Assembly (NCBI GenBank): GCA_963966185.1
Contig: CAWZYM010000030.1
Location: 1-64,000 of the forward strand
DNA: 64,000 nt
Direction: 5' to 3'
Source of the DNA: Rhabditoides inermis
Taxonomy: Eukaryota > Nematoda > Chromadorea > Rhabditida > Rhabditidae
The translations under genes were made by a program, and so were the position numbers. The notes below the pieces were generated by a model. That model saw only the letters and a program-made list of their open reading frames with translations. It did not search any database and was not told where the DNA came from. Positions 40,082 to 50,954 of the stretch are shown here, piece after piece. Position 1 is the first letter of the stretch; every line of letters starts with the position of its first letter.

Positions 40082-40790
40082 CAGGTGTGCGCCGCAAGAG
40101 TACATCGTGAGACTCACACTCCATCCCACCGGCCGCCTTCTCGCCGGCATATCCAACAAGGGTGAGTGCGAATATGATGATTGATTGATTGCTTGATTTA
40201 TTGATGAACGAGTATTGATTGTTTGTTGTGAGGTGGTGTGCACTGGTGGGACGTGTGCAGCAGTGCGCCGTGTGCGGGGGAGGAGTGGACGGCGGGGAGT
40301 GACGGGCGGTGCGAGACGAGTGCACAGGCCAGGGACACCATACAAGTACACAACACGTACGGACTGGCGTGCAGGTGGGCAAGGCTGGCGGGGGGGAACA
40401 CTCGCTGATGCTTGTAGATGGTCCCCCGATGGTCGTCAGCTGGCGACGACGTCAGCCGACTCGATGTGTCGTGTGTTGGACTGGGATGGACTGAGTCTCC
40501 GTCCGCGGGGAGCCGTCAACGCCGGGCCCTGGGTGTGGGACTGCGCGTGGAATAATGATAGTAGGTGAGAGTGTTTCTGCTGTTTAAAAGAATATGTGTG
40601 CGTTTATTGTGTTAATTGCTAATAAGTCATGGTTGATGGTACTAGATACTTGGTGACTGGCGGAGCGACGGGGGCTCTGCAACTGTGGGACACTTGTGAT
40701 ATGAAGGAGGGAAAGGAGAAGCGGCCGATGCGGACTTATGAGGGTCACCCCAAGCCCGTCACTGCTCTCATCATCCGAGACCTCGCGTGA
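39135..40790 (+). CDS. mlst-8: Target of rapamycin complex subunit mLST8
   Basis: mLST8/LST8 is a seven-blade WD40 protein that binds the TOR kinase domain in TORC1 and TORC2. The order of repeats matches LST8: [153 protein letters not shown], and the end [16 protein letters not shown]. The [11 protein letters not shown] block is diagnostic. The stop at 40788 could also be a splice donor (GTGAGT), allowing a few more residues. One intron contains a tandem duplication of itself. The N-terminus is short but begins at the first blade as expected. Confidence 0.93.
39333..39466 (+). repeat. Tandemly duplicated intron inside mlst-8
   Basis: Copies 39346-39391 and 39421-39466 are identical 46-bp segments, each with its own GTGAAAAG donor and TGATTGTAG acceptor, and each preceded by GGCAAAGAATCAG. 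The period is 75 bp. Joining the first donor to the second acceptor keeps the WD40 frame (ATC AG|G TTG TAT). Confidence 0.9.
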
Positions 40791-41726
<936 letters not shown>

Positions 41727-42257
41727 CTATTCCTCCTCGGAATCATCCTCGTCCTCATCGCCCTTCTTCGACTTCTTGTTCTTCTTCTTATCGTTCTTCT
41801 TCTTGTCCTTCTTATCCTTCTTGCTCTCTCTCTTCTCCGTGGAGTCATCGTCTCCCTCCTCCTCCTCTTCCTGCTCCTCCTTCTCCCAATACTTCTCCGG
41901 ATGGTCTGTCGTGGTATCCACGTCCCCGCTGCCGTCAGCGTATCCGATGAAGGTGAGGTCGACGTCGCTGCGGTACCAGGTCTTCAGCAGGTTGGAGAAC
42001 TCTGGAAGTGGAATGTATAACGGGTCTCCGATAGCAAGTTTACCTGTGTATTCGAGCTTTCCATCTCCGTCAACGTCGTTCTCGTCGAAGAGCTGTGTGA
42101 ACTGATCATCCGCTGCCACCTTCATGTTGTCCTAGAGAATAGAGATAAAGAATAGAGATTTCGCGTAGATTGTTTACCTGGGCAAACTTCTGCGCTTCGG
42201 TGAGACTGATGAAACCATCCGAGTCGGTGTCGGCAGACTGCGAGAGAAGAATGAGTA

Positions 42258-42308
<51 letters not shown>

Positions 42309-43001
42309 AGAAGAGACAGAAAGAGAGACATTAGAGAGGAGAGAGTTTATACCTTGAAGCTGTCATCGACGTATTGTTGGTACATTCTGTCCGTGTTCTC
42401 TTCGGTCAATTTCTCATACTCTTCCATTTCTGACGGAGAGATGAGACCATCGCCTAAAAACAGTTTACATTTTCTAAATCCATTATTTGCTCACCGTTAG
42501 TGTCAATGTTGACGAAGCAGTATTCGGCAGTGCTCTCTTTACAGTATCCGCTTGCCTTGAACTGCTCGAAGTCCATGTCGGCAGAAGGCGTCGGAAGAGT
42601 GGCAGATGTCTAGAAGGAGGTGTTCTTTCCCCTCGTATCCTGTCTCCCCACCTGCATCTGTCTGACTGCCTGTCTGAGCTGGTCGACCCAGTCGAGTAGT
42701 AGGAGAGCCGAGTCGGCCTGCGCGCGAGCTGTCTGTAAGAGGGAGGGTGAGAGGAGAGGGGGGGGAATGGACGTACTCCCTGTGGCTGCTGAGTGACCGG
42801 ACGACTAGGGAAGTCCGCGAGTGGGAAGGCCGGAGTCACCGGAACATCCAGAGCAACAAAGTAGTCCGGATCGGCTTCCTAACATATAACTCGTTCTATG
42901 AACGACGTGATGACTGGCGGGCGCACCTGTGGCATGTGGATGACGTCAATGTCAATGGGCGCCGCTCGGGCGAGTGCAATGAGTGCGATGAGGGTGAGCA
43001 T
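41727..43001 (-). CDS. Secreted EF-hand calcium-binding protein 1
   Basis: The protein begins MLTLIALIALARAAPIDID, a signal peptide. Three canonical EF-hand loops follow: DTNGDGLISPSE, DTDSDGFISLTE and DVDGDGKLEYTE, each with D at positions 1, 3 and 5, G at 6 and E at 12, so calcium binding is likely. After FSNLLKTWYRSDVDLTFIGY the C-terminus is a long acidic-then-basic run (EEEEEGDDD, then KKDKKDKKKNDKKKN) ending in EEE at the stop 41727-41729. This recalls ER/Golgi CREC-type proteins such as calumenin, but there is no HDEL. Introns include a GA microsatellite (42259-42305). It is the first of three adjacent minus-strand secreted EF-hand genes. Confidence 0.8.
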
Positions 43002-43270
43002 AGTGAGTGCGAATGGCAAGAGTTGATCACTCGCAGTGACTTTATACTCGCTACTCTCTCCCTCTCACGCACTCGTGATATGTTTGCGCCGCTCTGCCAC
43101 TGGACTCACTCCTCTCTCCCGCTCTTCCTCCCTCTCCCTCTGCCTAACCCCCTTTTCTTCTTCTCTACTCATGTTTTGCTAAGCGGTACGGTACACAGAG
43201 GTGTTTATCAATCCGAAGTGGGTGCATGTACATTGGGGAGTTGGAGATCGATGATCGTTCGTCGCTTCGT

Positions 43271-43776
43271 TCAGGCGTCGAGGGGCGGAGACGTGGCTTC
43301 CAGAAAGCGCGTGAACGCTGCAAACAACGCGGTTCAAGTGTTTGCGGCTTGGGGAAAGAAGACGGAAGGGGGAGAAGTGGGATGAGTCATGGCTTGTTCC
43401 TACCTTCCACGTCCATGCCCTTGCCTTCCGGGTCCAGCGATTTGATCATCGCCTTCATCTCCGCCGCTTCTTTCCGAGATGTGAGCAGAACGTACTGAAA
43501 TTTATCAATGATGATGAAATAGATAGATAGAGAAAGAGAGAAAGAGAGAAAGAGAGAAAGAGAGATTCACCTGTAGTGCCTCCGACTCTGATACGACATC
43601 GTCTTCGTTTGTGTCGGCGTCCTGATTTTCGAGAAGTTCTTATAACGAAAACATAAATGTTTTCTCACCTCAAACTTATCATGGAAGTAATTGTTGAATA
43701 TTTGCATATTCCTGTGTTCCACTTCGGCTAGATGAAAAGATTGCTGCATCGGAGCTGAAAAAAGTGTTCGAGCGAA

Positions 43777-43811
<35 letters not shown>

Positions 43812-43878
43812 TACCGAGCGGAGCGGATAGGACGACATCTATAAGTGCGATGGACAGGAGTATACTGCAGTATAGCAT
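43271..43878 (-). CDS. Small secreted EF-hand-like protein 2
   Basis: It begins MLYCSILLSIALIDVVLSAP, a signal peptide, then MQQSFHLAEVEHRNMQIFNN, the loop DADTNEDDVVSESE, and YVLLTSRKEAAEMKAMIKS followed by DPEGKGMDVEAFTRFLEA, ending PPLDA at TGA 43271-43273. The first loop has acidic residues at EF positions 1, 3 and 12 but lacks the central glycine. The second (DPEGKGMDVEAF) fits EF spacing loosely. About 120 residues. The gene is placed head-to-tail between two larger EF-hand genes and is probably a tandem relative. Confidence 0.65.
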
Positions 43879-44238
43879 GGTAGTGTTTGAGTGGGCGATG
43901 GAATGGAATGGGAAGGCTCGCTGGCTTCTTTCGGGCCATTGTTGGCTGGGAGACGGAAAAGAGAAGTTACACCCTTCGATGGCTCATCAGCATCACGTGA
44001 GATACGATGCGCGATCGATCGACCCATCTTTCCATGCCAGACCTTTGAAGATGCATAGTTGAGAATGATATTGTGCTATAGTTGCAGCAGCAGGGGGTTG
44101 TAATGTTGTGTGTGTGTTCTTTTGATCTCACAGTTGACGTAAAGGGCAAAGGTGATGATGACTTTATAGACTCTCATATGTACACGTTAACAGAAACAAC
44201 AGGGTAGTGGAATGGGAGGGCGAGGGCGAGGGGGGGGC

Positions 44239-45829
44239 TCATCCCTGGCTGGTCCGCTCCTCTCGCTTCGCCGCCTCCTTAGCCTGCTTCGCTTCGTGCT
44301 CAGCGTTGTTGTCGGCGATCTTCTCGTCTAGCCTGGCGTGTCTCTTCTGCTCCTTCTCGGTCAGCTGGGCGGCCATCTTGGCCAGGTCGTATGCGAGCTG
44401 CGCCTGCTTGTCTGCCACCTTCTTGTCGTGGGATGCCCTCTCCCTCGCCGCGTCGTGTTCTGCCCGCGCCGTGTCCCTCGCGTTGTCCCTGTCTGGCTGT
44501 GGCAGCTGCTTGGCCGCCGCCTCCGCCGCCTTCTTCTGTGCCTGCGCCTCCCTGTTCGCCGCCTTCTCCACCGCCTTCGCCTGCTCGTTCGCCTGCTTCT
44601 TGATCTGATTCGCTTCGCGCTGCAAATGGAAGGTTACCATGTCTCATGAAATGTAATGACTTGCCTCAGCCTGTTTGTATGCTGCCTGTGCTGCCTTGTC
44701 CCTCTGTTCCCGGGTGGCCTTGGCGGCGTCCTTCAGTCGTGTCTTCTGTGAGTCTGCCGCCTGCTCGGCCGCCTCCCTCTGCAGTTTTGCCTCATCCTTT
44801 CTGAAACGGGTGGCATCAAGGGAGAGAGACGGGGAGAGAACTGACGTGAGAACGCGGTTGACGTTGTTGACGACGTTGTTACCAAAGTTGGTGGCGGTGG
44901 AGGCGACATTGTGTGCAGTGTCGACGACGGTCGATTCGACAGTGTGCGCGGTGTCGGAGACGGAGGAGGCGACCGACTGCGCGCCCTGGTTGATGTTGTC
45001 GACGAGGTCGGCCACCTGCAAGCATGTTGCACTCGTGGCACGGGTGGTGGACGTACGGCGCGAGTGGCGGCGTTGTCGGCGACCGTGTCCGTCTGCCTCT
45101 TCGAGCGGAGTGCCTTGGGGTGGGAGGAGAAGGAGGAGGGGACGAAGCTGTAGCTCTCTCCGAGGAAAGCAGTCACCAGCTCGGCGAACGCTGCACGAAA
45201 AAGCAATTATATATATCCTTCTGATCTTTCTCCAATATAAAAATTTGAGCCCTGGCGCATATTCTCTATCCTTTCTCTCTGTCTCTCTGTCTCTCTCTCT
45301 CTCTCTCTCGCATACCGTCGATGTCGAGTCCTTGTCCGTTGTTGTCCATCTGTTCGAATAGCTGCATAGCCTGCTGTCCGTTGCTTCCTCCCGAGAGTGC
45401 GAGTCGACCGAACTCGGATCGAGTGATCACGCGGTCCGAGTCGAGATCAGCTGCCTGCAAATAAGAGAGGAGTGTGGTGGTTCTTGTGTCACTTGTTCAC
45501 CTCGAACGAGTTGAGGATGTACTCGTTTTTGAGCAGCGTCTGCCTGTTGTTCTCGATGAACGAGTTGTACTTGAGCTCCGCCTCTGTGATGTAGCCATCG
45601 CCTTAACATTTTTAATACATATTCAGTGGTATCCGCAAATTTGTCCGTAACACTAAGTGATGTGAGAGTGTTGAAAACGATTGTGTCCGCGTTCTCTGTG
45701 GTGGCGCCATTCGTTTTGCGAAACGTGGTTTGGACCGAGGTTTGGACCTGACTCATTCACTTCACTTGACAAGCGGAGGCAGGCTGGAAATAGAGTGCAA
45801 ACATGAGACCGCCGCGCACACATACCGAT

Positions 45830-45902
<73 letters not shown>

Positions 45903-45907
45903 AGAGG

Positions 45908-45940
<33 letters not shown>

Positions 45941-46487
45941 GGAGAGAGAGAGAGAGGAGAGAGAGAGCGCAAAGTAGAAAAGATCACTGATCATATTACA
46001 TAACCACTCACGGTTCGAGTCGTAGTCGTTGAAGCATGCCCTGGCGTTGTTAGACGGGCAGAGTCCTGTCTGGATGGAGTCTTCGAGGGAGAGTCGGATG
46101 GAGGAGGAGGCGGAGGGCGACAGGGTAGGGTACACGGCAGTCGAGGTGCGCAGCGAGTTCCTCGGTCCACTCGACGACGATGCGCCCTGAGTGTAGTCGA
46201 ATTGCCTCTGCTGATAGTCGTTCTGGTACTCCGAAAGACCCTTCTCCTGACGAGGCAGTGGAATGATACCAATTGAGTTCCAAATGTTTCAAGTAATACC
46301 TGCGAGTATCCCATGAGCATGGTCATGAGTGCGTTGAGGGCATCTTCGATCGAGTCAAGGTTGTCCGTCTGCGACACAGCTTCGTGCATCGACTGCAGAC
46401 GTGATAGGGATGATAAAATGATGTGATAGGTCTCACCTGTGCGGAGGAACTCGCGAGAAGTAGTAGGGTCGCTGCGGGTAGGAGCAT
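44239..46487 (-). CDS. Secreted EF-hand protein 3 with LEA/apolipoprotein-like helical tail
   Basis: It begins MLLPAATLLLLASSSAQ, a signal peptide (an upstream in-frame ATG at 46532 is less likely). The middle has EF-type loops DSNRDGYITEAE, DLDSDRVITRSE (Gly-6 replaced by Arg) and DNNGQGLDIDG. After a RSKRQ cleavage-like site comes an Ala/Val/Ser-rich amphipathic region (VASSVSDTAHTVESTVVDTA) and a long Ala/Lys/Glu/Gln helix (REANQIKKQANEQAKAVEKA and onwards) to the stop at 44239-44241. The tail resembles LEA-type or apolipophorin-type helices by composition, which is not proof of homology. Introns hold GA tracts (45831-45966). Confidence 0.7.
45831..45966. repeat. (GA)n microsatellite in EF-hand gene intron
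   Basis: About 135 bp of GA dinucleotides with GAAAGA and GGGA interruptions inside an intron of the third EF-hand gene. Confidence 0.95.
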
Positions 46488-46796
46488 GTCGAAAGAGTGC
46501 CTGCCCGTTGTGCCGGCTGGCCTCTTATACACAGTGCCGACCGCATGTTGTTTGAGGAGAACTTGTAGTCTCCGCCGCTGTGTGCGCTCCCTTCACGCCC
46601 CTCCTCCAAAGAAACCCCCGTGTAGTTGGTAGATCAAGTGCGTGTTTGACTGTTTGACACGCAGTTTGTGGAAGCGCGGGTTCATTTGCACACCACACGC
46701 GACACGAATGATTAGCTATCAGCATGTGTTGTGAGGTGGCGATGGAAGGACGAGGGGGCAGGTAGGCAGAGGGAGGCAGTCAGTGCACAGGCAGCC

Positions 46797-47678
46797 ATGC
46801 AGAGCGGCATGCTCGGAGACGAACAGTCAGTTGTTTGCGTGTTTGTTCATTGTTTATTGTTGACAGTGAGCCTCCGATCGTGCGTTGCTGCCTGCACGGA
46901 GAGCCATGCAGCATGTACGAGGCTGAGAATGAGGTGGGGAAGGGAGGGCGAGGAGGGGAGGGGAGGGGAGTGTGTGCTTGTCAGGCCAGCACCCGCAGTG
47001 ACCGATCCGAGGTGGCGGTGCGCTCGGACGACGTCTTCGACCGCATCTCCCTCATGTGGGCGGGCAAGGGAGGGCCAGATGGGGACTAGTGTTGTAGGTC
47101 GATGAAGAGCACCGACGCAGAGGCCAAGCCCAAGCCGCCCTCCCTCGACAAACAGCTATACATCGGGGTACTGTACCCTTCGAGTACTGTATACTACCGT
47201 AGCCATTCTAGGTGTGCTCGCGGAGGAAGGCGGAGCGCTCGATAATCAAGCAGGAGACGGAGAAGTTCCTCGTCTTCCACGAGGTATACGGTAGGATACA
47301 GTATGACTAATCTGGATGGTCCAGAAGCCGCGGAAGGTTCTTTCGACGCTCACCCAGCACCTCCCTCTCATCATCGTCTACCGCACTCTCAAGGGATCAA
47401 CCAAGTGAGAGGAGAGAGACTACTGTAGGTTATCGTATCCTCGCAGGTTCCTTCCGGTGACGCACAACACGACTGGTCCGAAGCAGGGCTATCGTGTGGA
47501 GTACGGTAGCGAGGAGGCGCCTCGTTTCGAGAACATTGCCTCTCTTGTGCGATACTACAAGGTAGCGGGAGTGACAGATGACAGATGAGAGAACTGTGAT
47601 TTGTAGGTGTGTCAATCGTTCAACCACACTTCGTACGATGGCGGCAACGACGGTCCGATGTTCGGTGCGTGGGAGTGA
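46797..47678 (+). CDS. SH2-like protein without the FLVR arginine
   Basis: SH2 domains bind phosphotyrosine in signalling proteins. Exons read from MQSGMLGDEQ through CCLHGEPCSMYEAENE and DDVFDRISLMWAGKG to an SH2-like core: LYIGVCSRRKAERSIIKQE, KFLVFHEKPRKVLSTLTQ, LPLIIVYRTLKG, GYRVEYGSEEAPRFENIAS, LVRYYKV. The fold signature (G-S/CRxxAE, FLVxxE, F.xxxxLVxYY) is present, but the invariant Arg of FLVR is Phe, so ordinary phosphotyrosine binding is doubtful. It stops at 47676-47678. The gene is divergent from the EF-hand gene at 46487, sharing about 310 bp of upstream DNA. The start is six bases after GTGCACAG. Confidence 0.7.
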
Positions 47679-48197
47679 GACCACAGAAGAAGAAGAAGAA
47701 GAAGAGAAGAGAGAGACGAGCAACACGGCAGCCACTACTTAAAATTTATATTATACTGTACGCGTCAAACGATTTAAAATGTGACAAAAGACTTCTCAAC
47801 TATTAGAAATTAACAGTTTACGGATAAAGTTCTTTTAAACGTTTGATGAAGTGTGTCGCGATCATAAAACACATCGGATAGCCATGATAAAACTCGGAAA
47901 TTTGGTTGTGAAAACGTCATCACAACATGACGGGTGTCATGTTGGATTCTGACTGTCATTTCTCATTTCTACTTCTTCCATCCCACAAGGTGAGGCTAGT
48001 CTTTTCCAAACTGGTCTTTCGAAACTCCGTTTGAAACCTTATACTACTCTTGAAACCTTATACTACTCTTGACACGTATTTGAAAGTGACACGCTCAGAA
48101 CTGACACGGAAAAACTGACAAACCAAACGTTTTTGAGGCGTTTTGTTGGCAGTTTCGGGGGCAGTCTCGGTTCGGTCAGACTGACGGCTACTTTAGC
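47679..48197. other. Intergenic region
   Basis: 3' UTR of the SH2-like gene and upstream region of the next gene, with a short direct repeat ACCTTATACTACTCTTGA near 48037-48074. No gene seen. Confidence 0.6.
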
Positions 48198-49430
48198 GAT
48201 GCGGTCTCTCCTCTTGCTCTTCCCTCTTCTCCTCCTCCATTCCACCACTGCCGAATATGACTTGGATGACGTGAAATCCGAGACTTGTTCTCTTCCCATC
48301 GTCTATCTCTTCAGCCGGATGCGGATCTCAAAAGACACTGGCCACTCAACGACGCTGCTCTCAGCCAGCTTACACCCAACGAGGTGATATCGTATCGTCG
48401 AGTATCGATCGGTTATCGATTGATTCTAGACGGCCGAAAGCCACCATAGTGGAGAATTGTTGTGCATTCAATTCGAAGGCAGTCTGGAGAAATTCAAGAA
48501 GATAACCAATGGGAGTGTAATCATGACATCTGTGAAAAAAGTGGATGCGAGAGATTTCCTGATTGAGGTGCGATTCTCCTTCTTACCGTCCATAATCCGT
48601 GTCTTCTAGAAGTCTGATGTGGGAGAACGAGTGAATCCAACCGAACACTTCCACACTGGATGCTATGTTGTCATGTTCTTCGATGAAACTGTCAAGGCCG
48701 GATACGGAGATATCGAGGTAATTAAGAGATACTATAGGAGGGGAGATAAATGTGAATCTGGCAGGCGACGCTGAATCCAGAGATTCGCCCACTCGCGAGG
48801 AGACAACACTGGATGTTCCAACACAAGAAAGGAAGACACAAGGGTGGGAAGCGATAGAAGAATAAGAGAGGGGGAGCATGTTCAGGGACAAGGACCACCT
48901 TGGACACCACCAGTACATACCCATTTGTGGTGTGCCTGGGGGAGCCTGCAACATCGGAGACTACCAGCAGAAGACCATTCCTGTGAGCCAGCGTGAAAGA
49001 GCGCCGCCGTATAAGGAGTGTTTAGAAGCTATTCGAGGAGGAGACGTTTGTGGCCTGCTGCTGTCAGCCAAACAAGGTCGAGGCATGCAATACGTGGGAT
49101 AGCTACAAGGATAGACTGCCCACAGTGGTTAGAACACTCAGTAGAGCAGACAAATGGGGGTATTTGCAGGTGGAGATATCATTGATGCAGCAGACGATCC
49201 GTGCCTTTCTTCTGCCTGTCATTGTCGCTACTGTCGCGTGTTTTCTCACTGTCATCTACATCACCATAGAGTACTACTTGTTCGTGCGACCTATGGTAAG
49301 GAGAAGATGGCTACGTGAGTGGAGGAGACAGGTACTATTCAGAAGCAAAAGAAGAGCAGTGGTGGAAACGACGAGGGAAAGATGGACTTTGGAGACGATG
49401 ATATGGGATATGACGACGAGAAGGAAATGA
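48198..49430 (+). CDS. Unrecognised secreted/membrane protein
   Basis: It starts MRSLLLLFPLLLLHSTTAEY, a signal peptide; the ATG is two bases after CTACTTTAG. Luminal exons read DADLKRHWPLNDAALSQL, SGELLCIQFEGSLEKFKK, TGCYVVMFFDETVKAGYGD, YIPICGVPGGACNIGDYQQ and ETFVACCCQPNKVEACNTW, with many cysteines. Then comes a TM helix FLLPVIVATVACFLTVIYI and a basic cytoplasmic tail RRRWLREWRRQVLFRSKRR to TGA at 49428-49430. It is therefore type I. Phase does not close at the exon near 48775-48850, so a splice site is misread or there is an indel. The cysteine-rich ectodomain before a TM loosely recalls channel auxiliary subunits, but I do not claim that family. Confidence 0.6.
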
Positions 49431-50954
49431 GTGAGTGAAAAGAAGAGAAGAGAAGCTAACGGGGATTGGTATGCCTATTGGTATCTACTCGCGCCATAGC
49501 TGCTTCCACATGAGGGTACTTCCCGCCGCCTCACTGGTCACTCGGGAAGGATTCTTGTCGATGACCGATCATTCAGCGGCGGCGGGGTAAAATGAAGACC
49601 CGACCGCACGCCGCGGGGAAAAGAAGAACATTCCGTATAGTGGGCTCGCAACTGCAAAAACAAGATGCTGTGCATTTCGTTCAGTATACTGTGTGTTCAA
49701 AATCCACGATAATGTTTTCAACGAAAAATCCTGAGCTAAGTGCGAGCTTATTATACTCCTTCACACACATCGTTGCGCTTGCAACTTAACAAAGAACCCA
49801 GCAAGGTAAAGTATCATATAGGCCATCCCCCCCCCTTTCAGCGTACGGCAATTTCGCTGGCTCGCCAGACAGACGAGAATTTTAAGCAAATTTGCCTCGA
49901 TTGTATGTTTTTGTAGTCAAACATGGTAAAAATGACGGAAATCGGAAAATCGAGCACTAGAGATCTCTGAGCATTCTATCTGGGCATCTTCTCCAGAAAA
50001 CTGGGCGCTGTGCGATAAGTTTGAAGAGAGTAATTAAGTTTCGGAGCTTTCCCATTGGAAATCGTGTCTAAATCAAGGTTTTTGGACTCTAATTAGAAAA
50101 CGGACGCGAAAATCAAAAATTGAACACTAGAGATCGATGAGAACTACTGATACCCATCACATATCAAAATTTTGTGAAGATTGCTTAATTCTGAAAGGAG
50201 TAATTAACTTTAGAAGATGGAGAACTCTGCTTCATTAGACTTGCAAATAACCCTCATTACCCTAAAAAGAGACCGCCAAGCGCGCGAGTTGCGCGACCGA
50301 ATGGTCTCGCACGGGTCGATAACGGTCAATTGATGCCTCAAATGCTGTCTAGTAAACATTCGGCGAAATGACTGCCGTACGATGAACGGGGGGATGCCCT
50401 ATACAGTTATTTATTTTCATTTCCATCTTTAGGAAACCAAACAATTCAAGGTTCTTCCGAAGTAATTCCGCTTCTTCGATTCCATATTTCATTATGAACT
50501 TCAGATAATTATATCCATATCGGTTGTGTCTCAAAATGTGAAACATATCTTGTATAATGAACATAAAACATTATTAATATTACTTATGTGATTATAAAAA
50601 GATTGGAATGGTGGAATAAAAGTCTGATTTTATTAAATATGGTCCCGACACGAAAGTAGTCGTGTGTCAGCACCATTCATTGACGCAATCTTCAAATTTC
50701 TGCTCATATACTTTTTAAATTATTGTTGTGTTTATTTGTTTGTTTGTGTTCTTTTTCTTTTGAAGTGAACGAATTTGTAAAGAACAACATAAGTATTGCC
50801 AATTCTGACGATAGGGTTTTTATAGATGCATTTCGTGTTAGATACCTTTGTTTGCGAATGACGAAATTGTTGATTTTTGGCGGAGATATCTATTTTTCAA
50901 TACAGTGTGTTTGTCAGGTATAAGGAGTAGCGGTTGCGTGCTCCGAATCTAAAC
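49431..50954. other. Intergenic region with a diverged repeat pair
   Basis: Segments around 49925-50045 and 50095-50215 share blocks (GAACACTAGAGATC / GAGCACTAGAGATC and AGAGTAATTAA / AGGAGTAATTAA), suggesting an old approx. 170-bp tandem duplication or decayed transposon. No coding sequence is supported. Confidence 0.45.

Noticed and set aside
49860..50240. Coding remnant of a transposase
   Set aside because: Only short repeated blocks are visible; all frames are interrupted.
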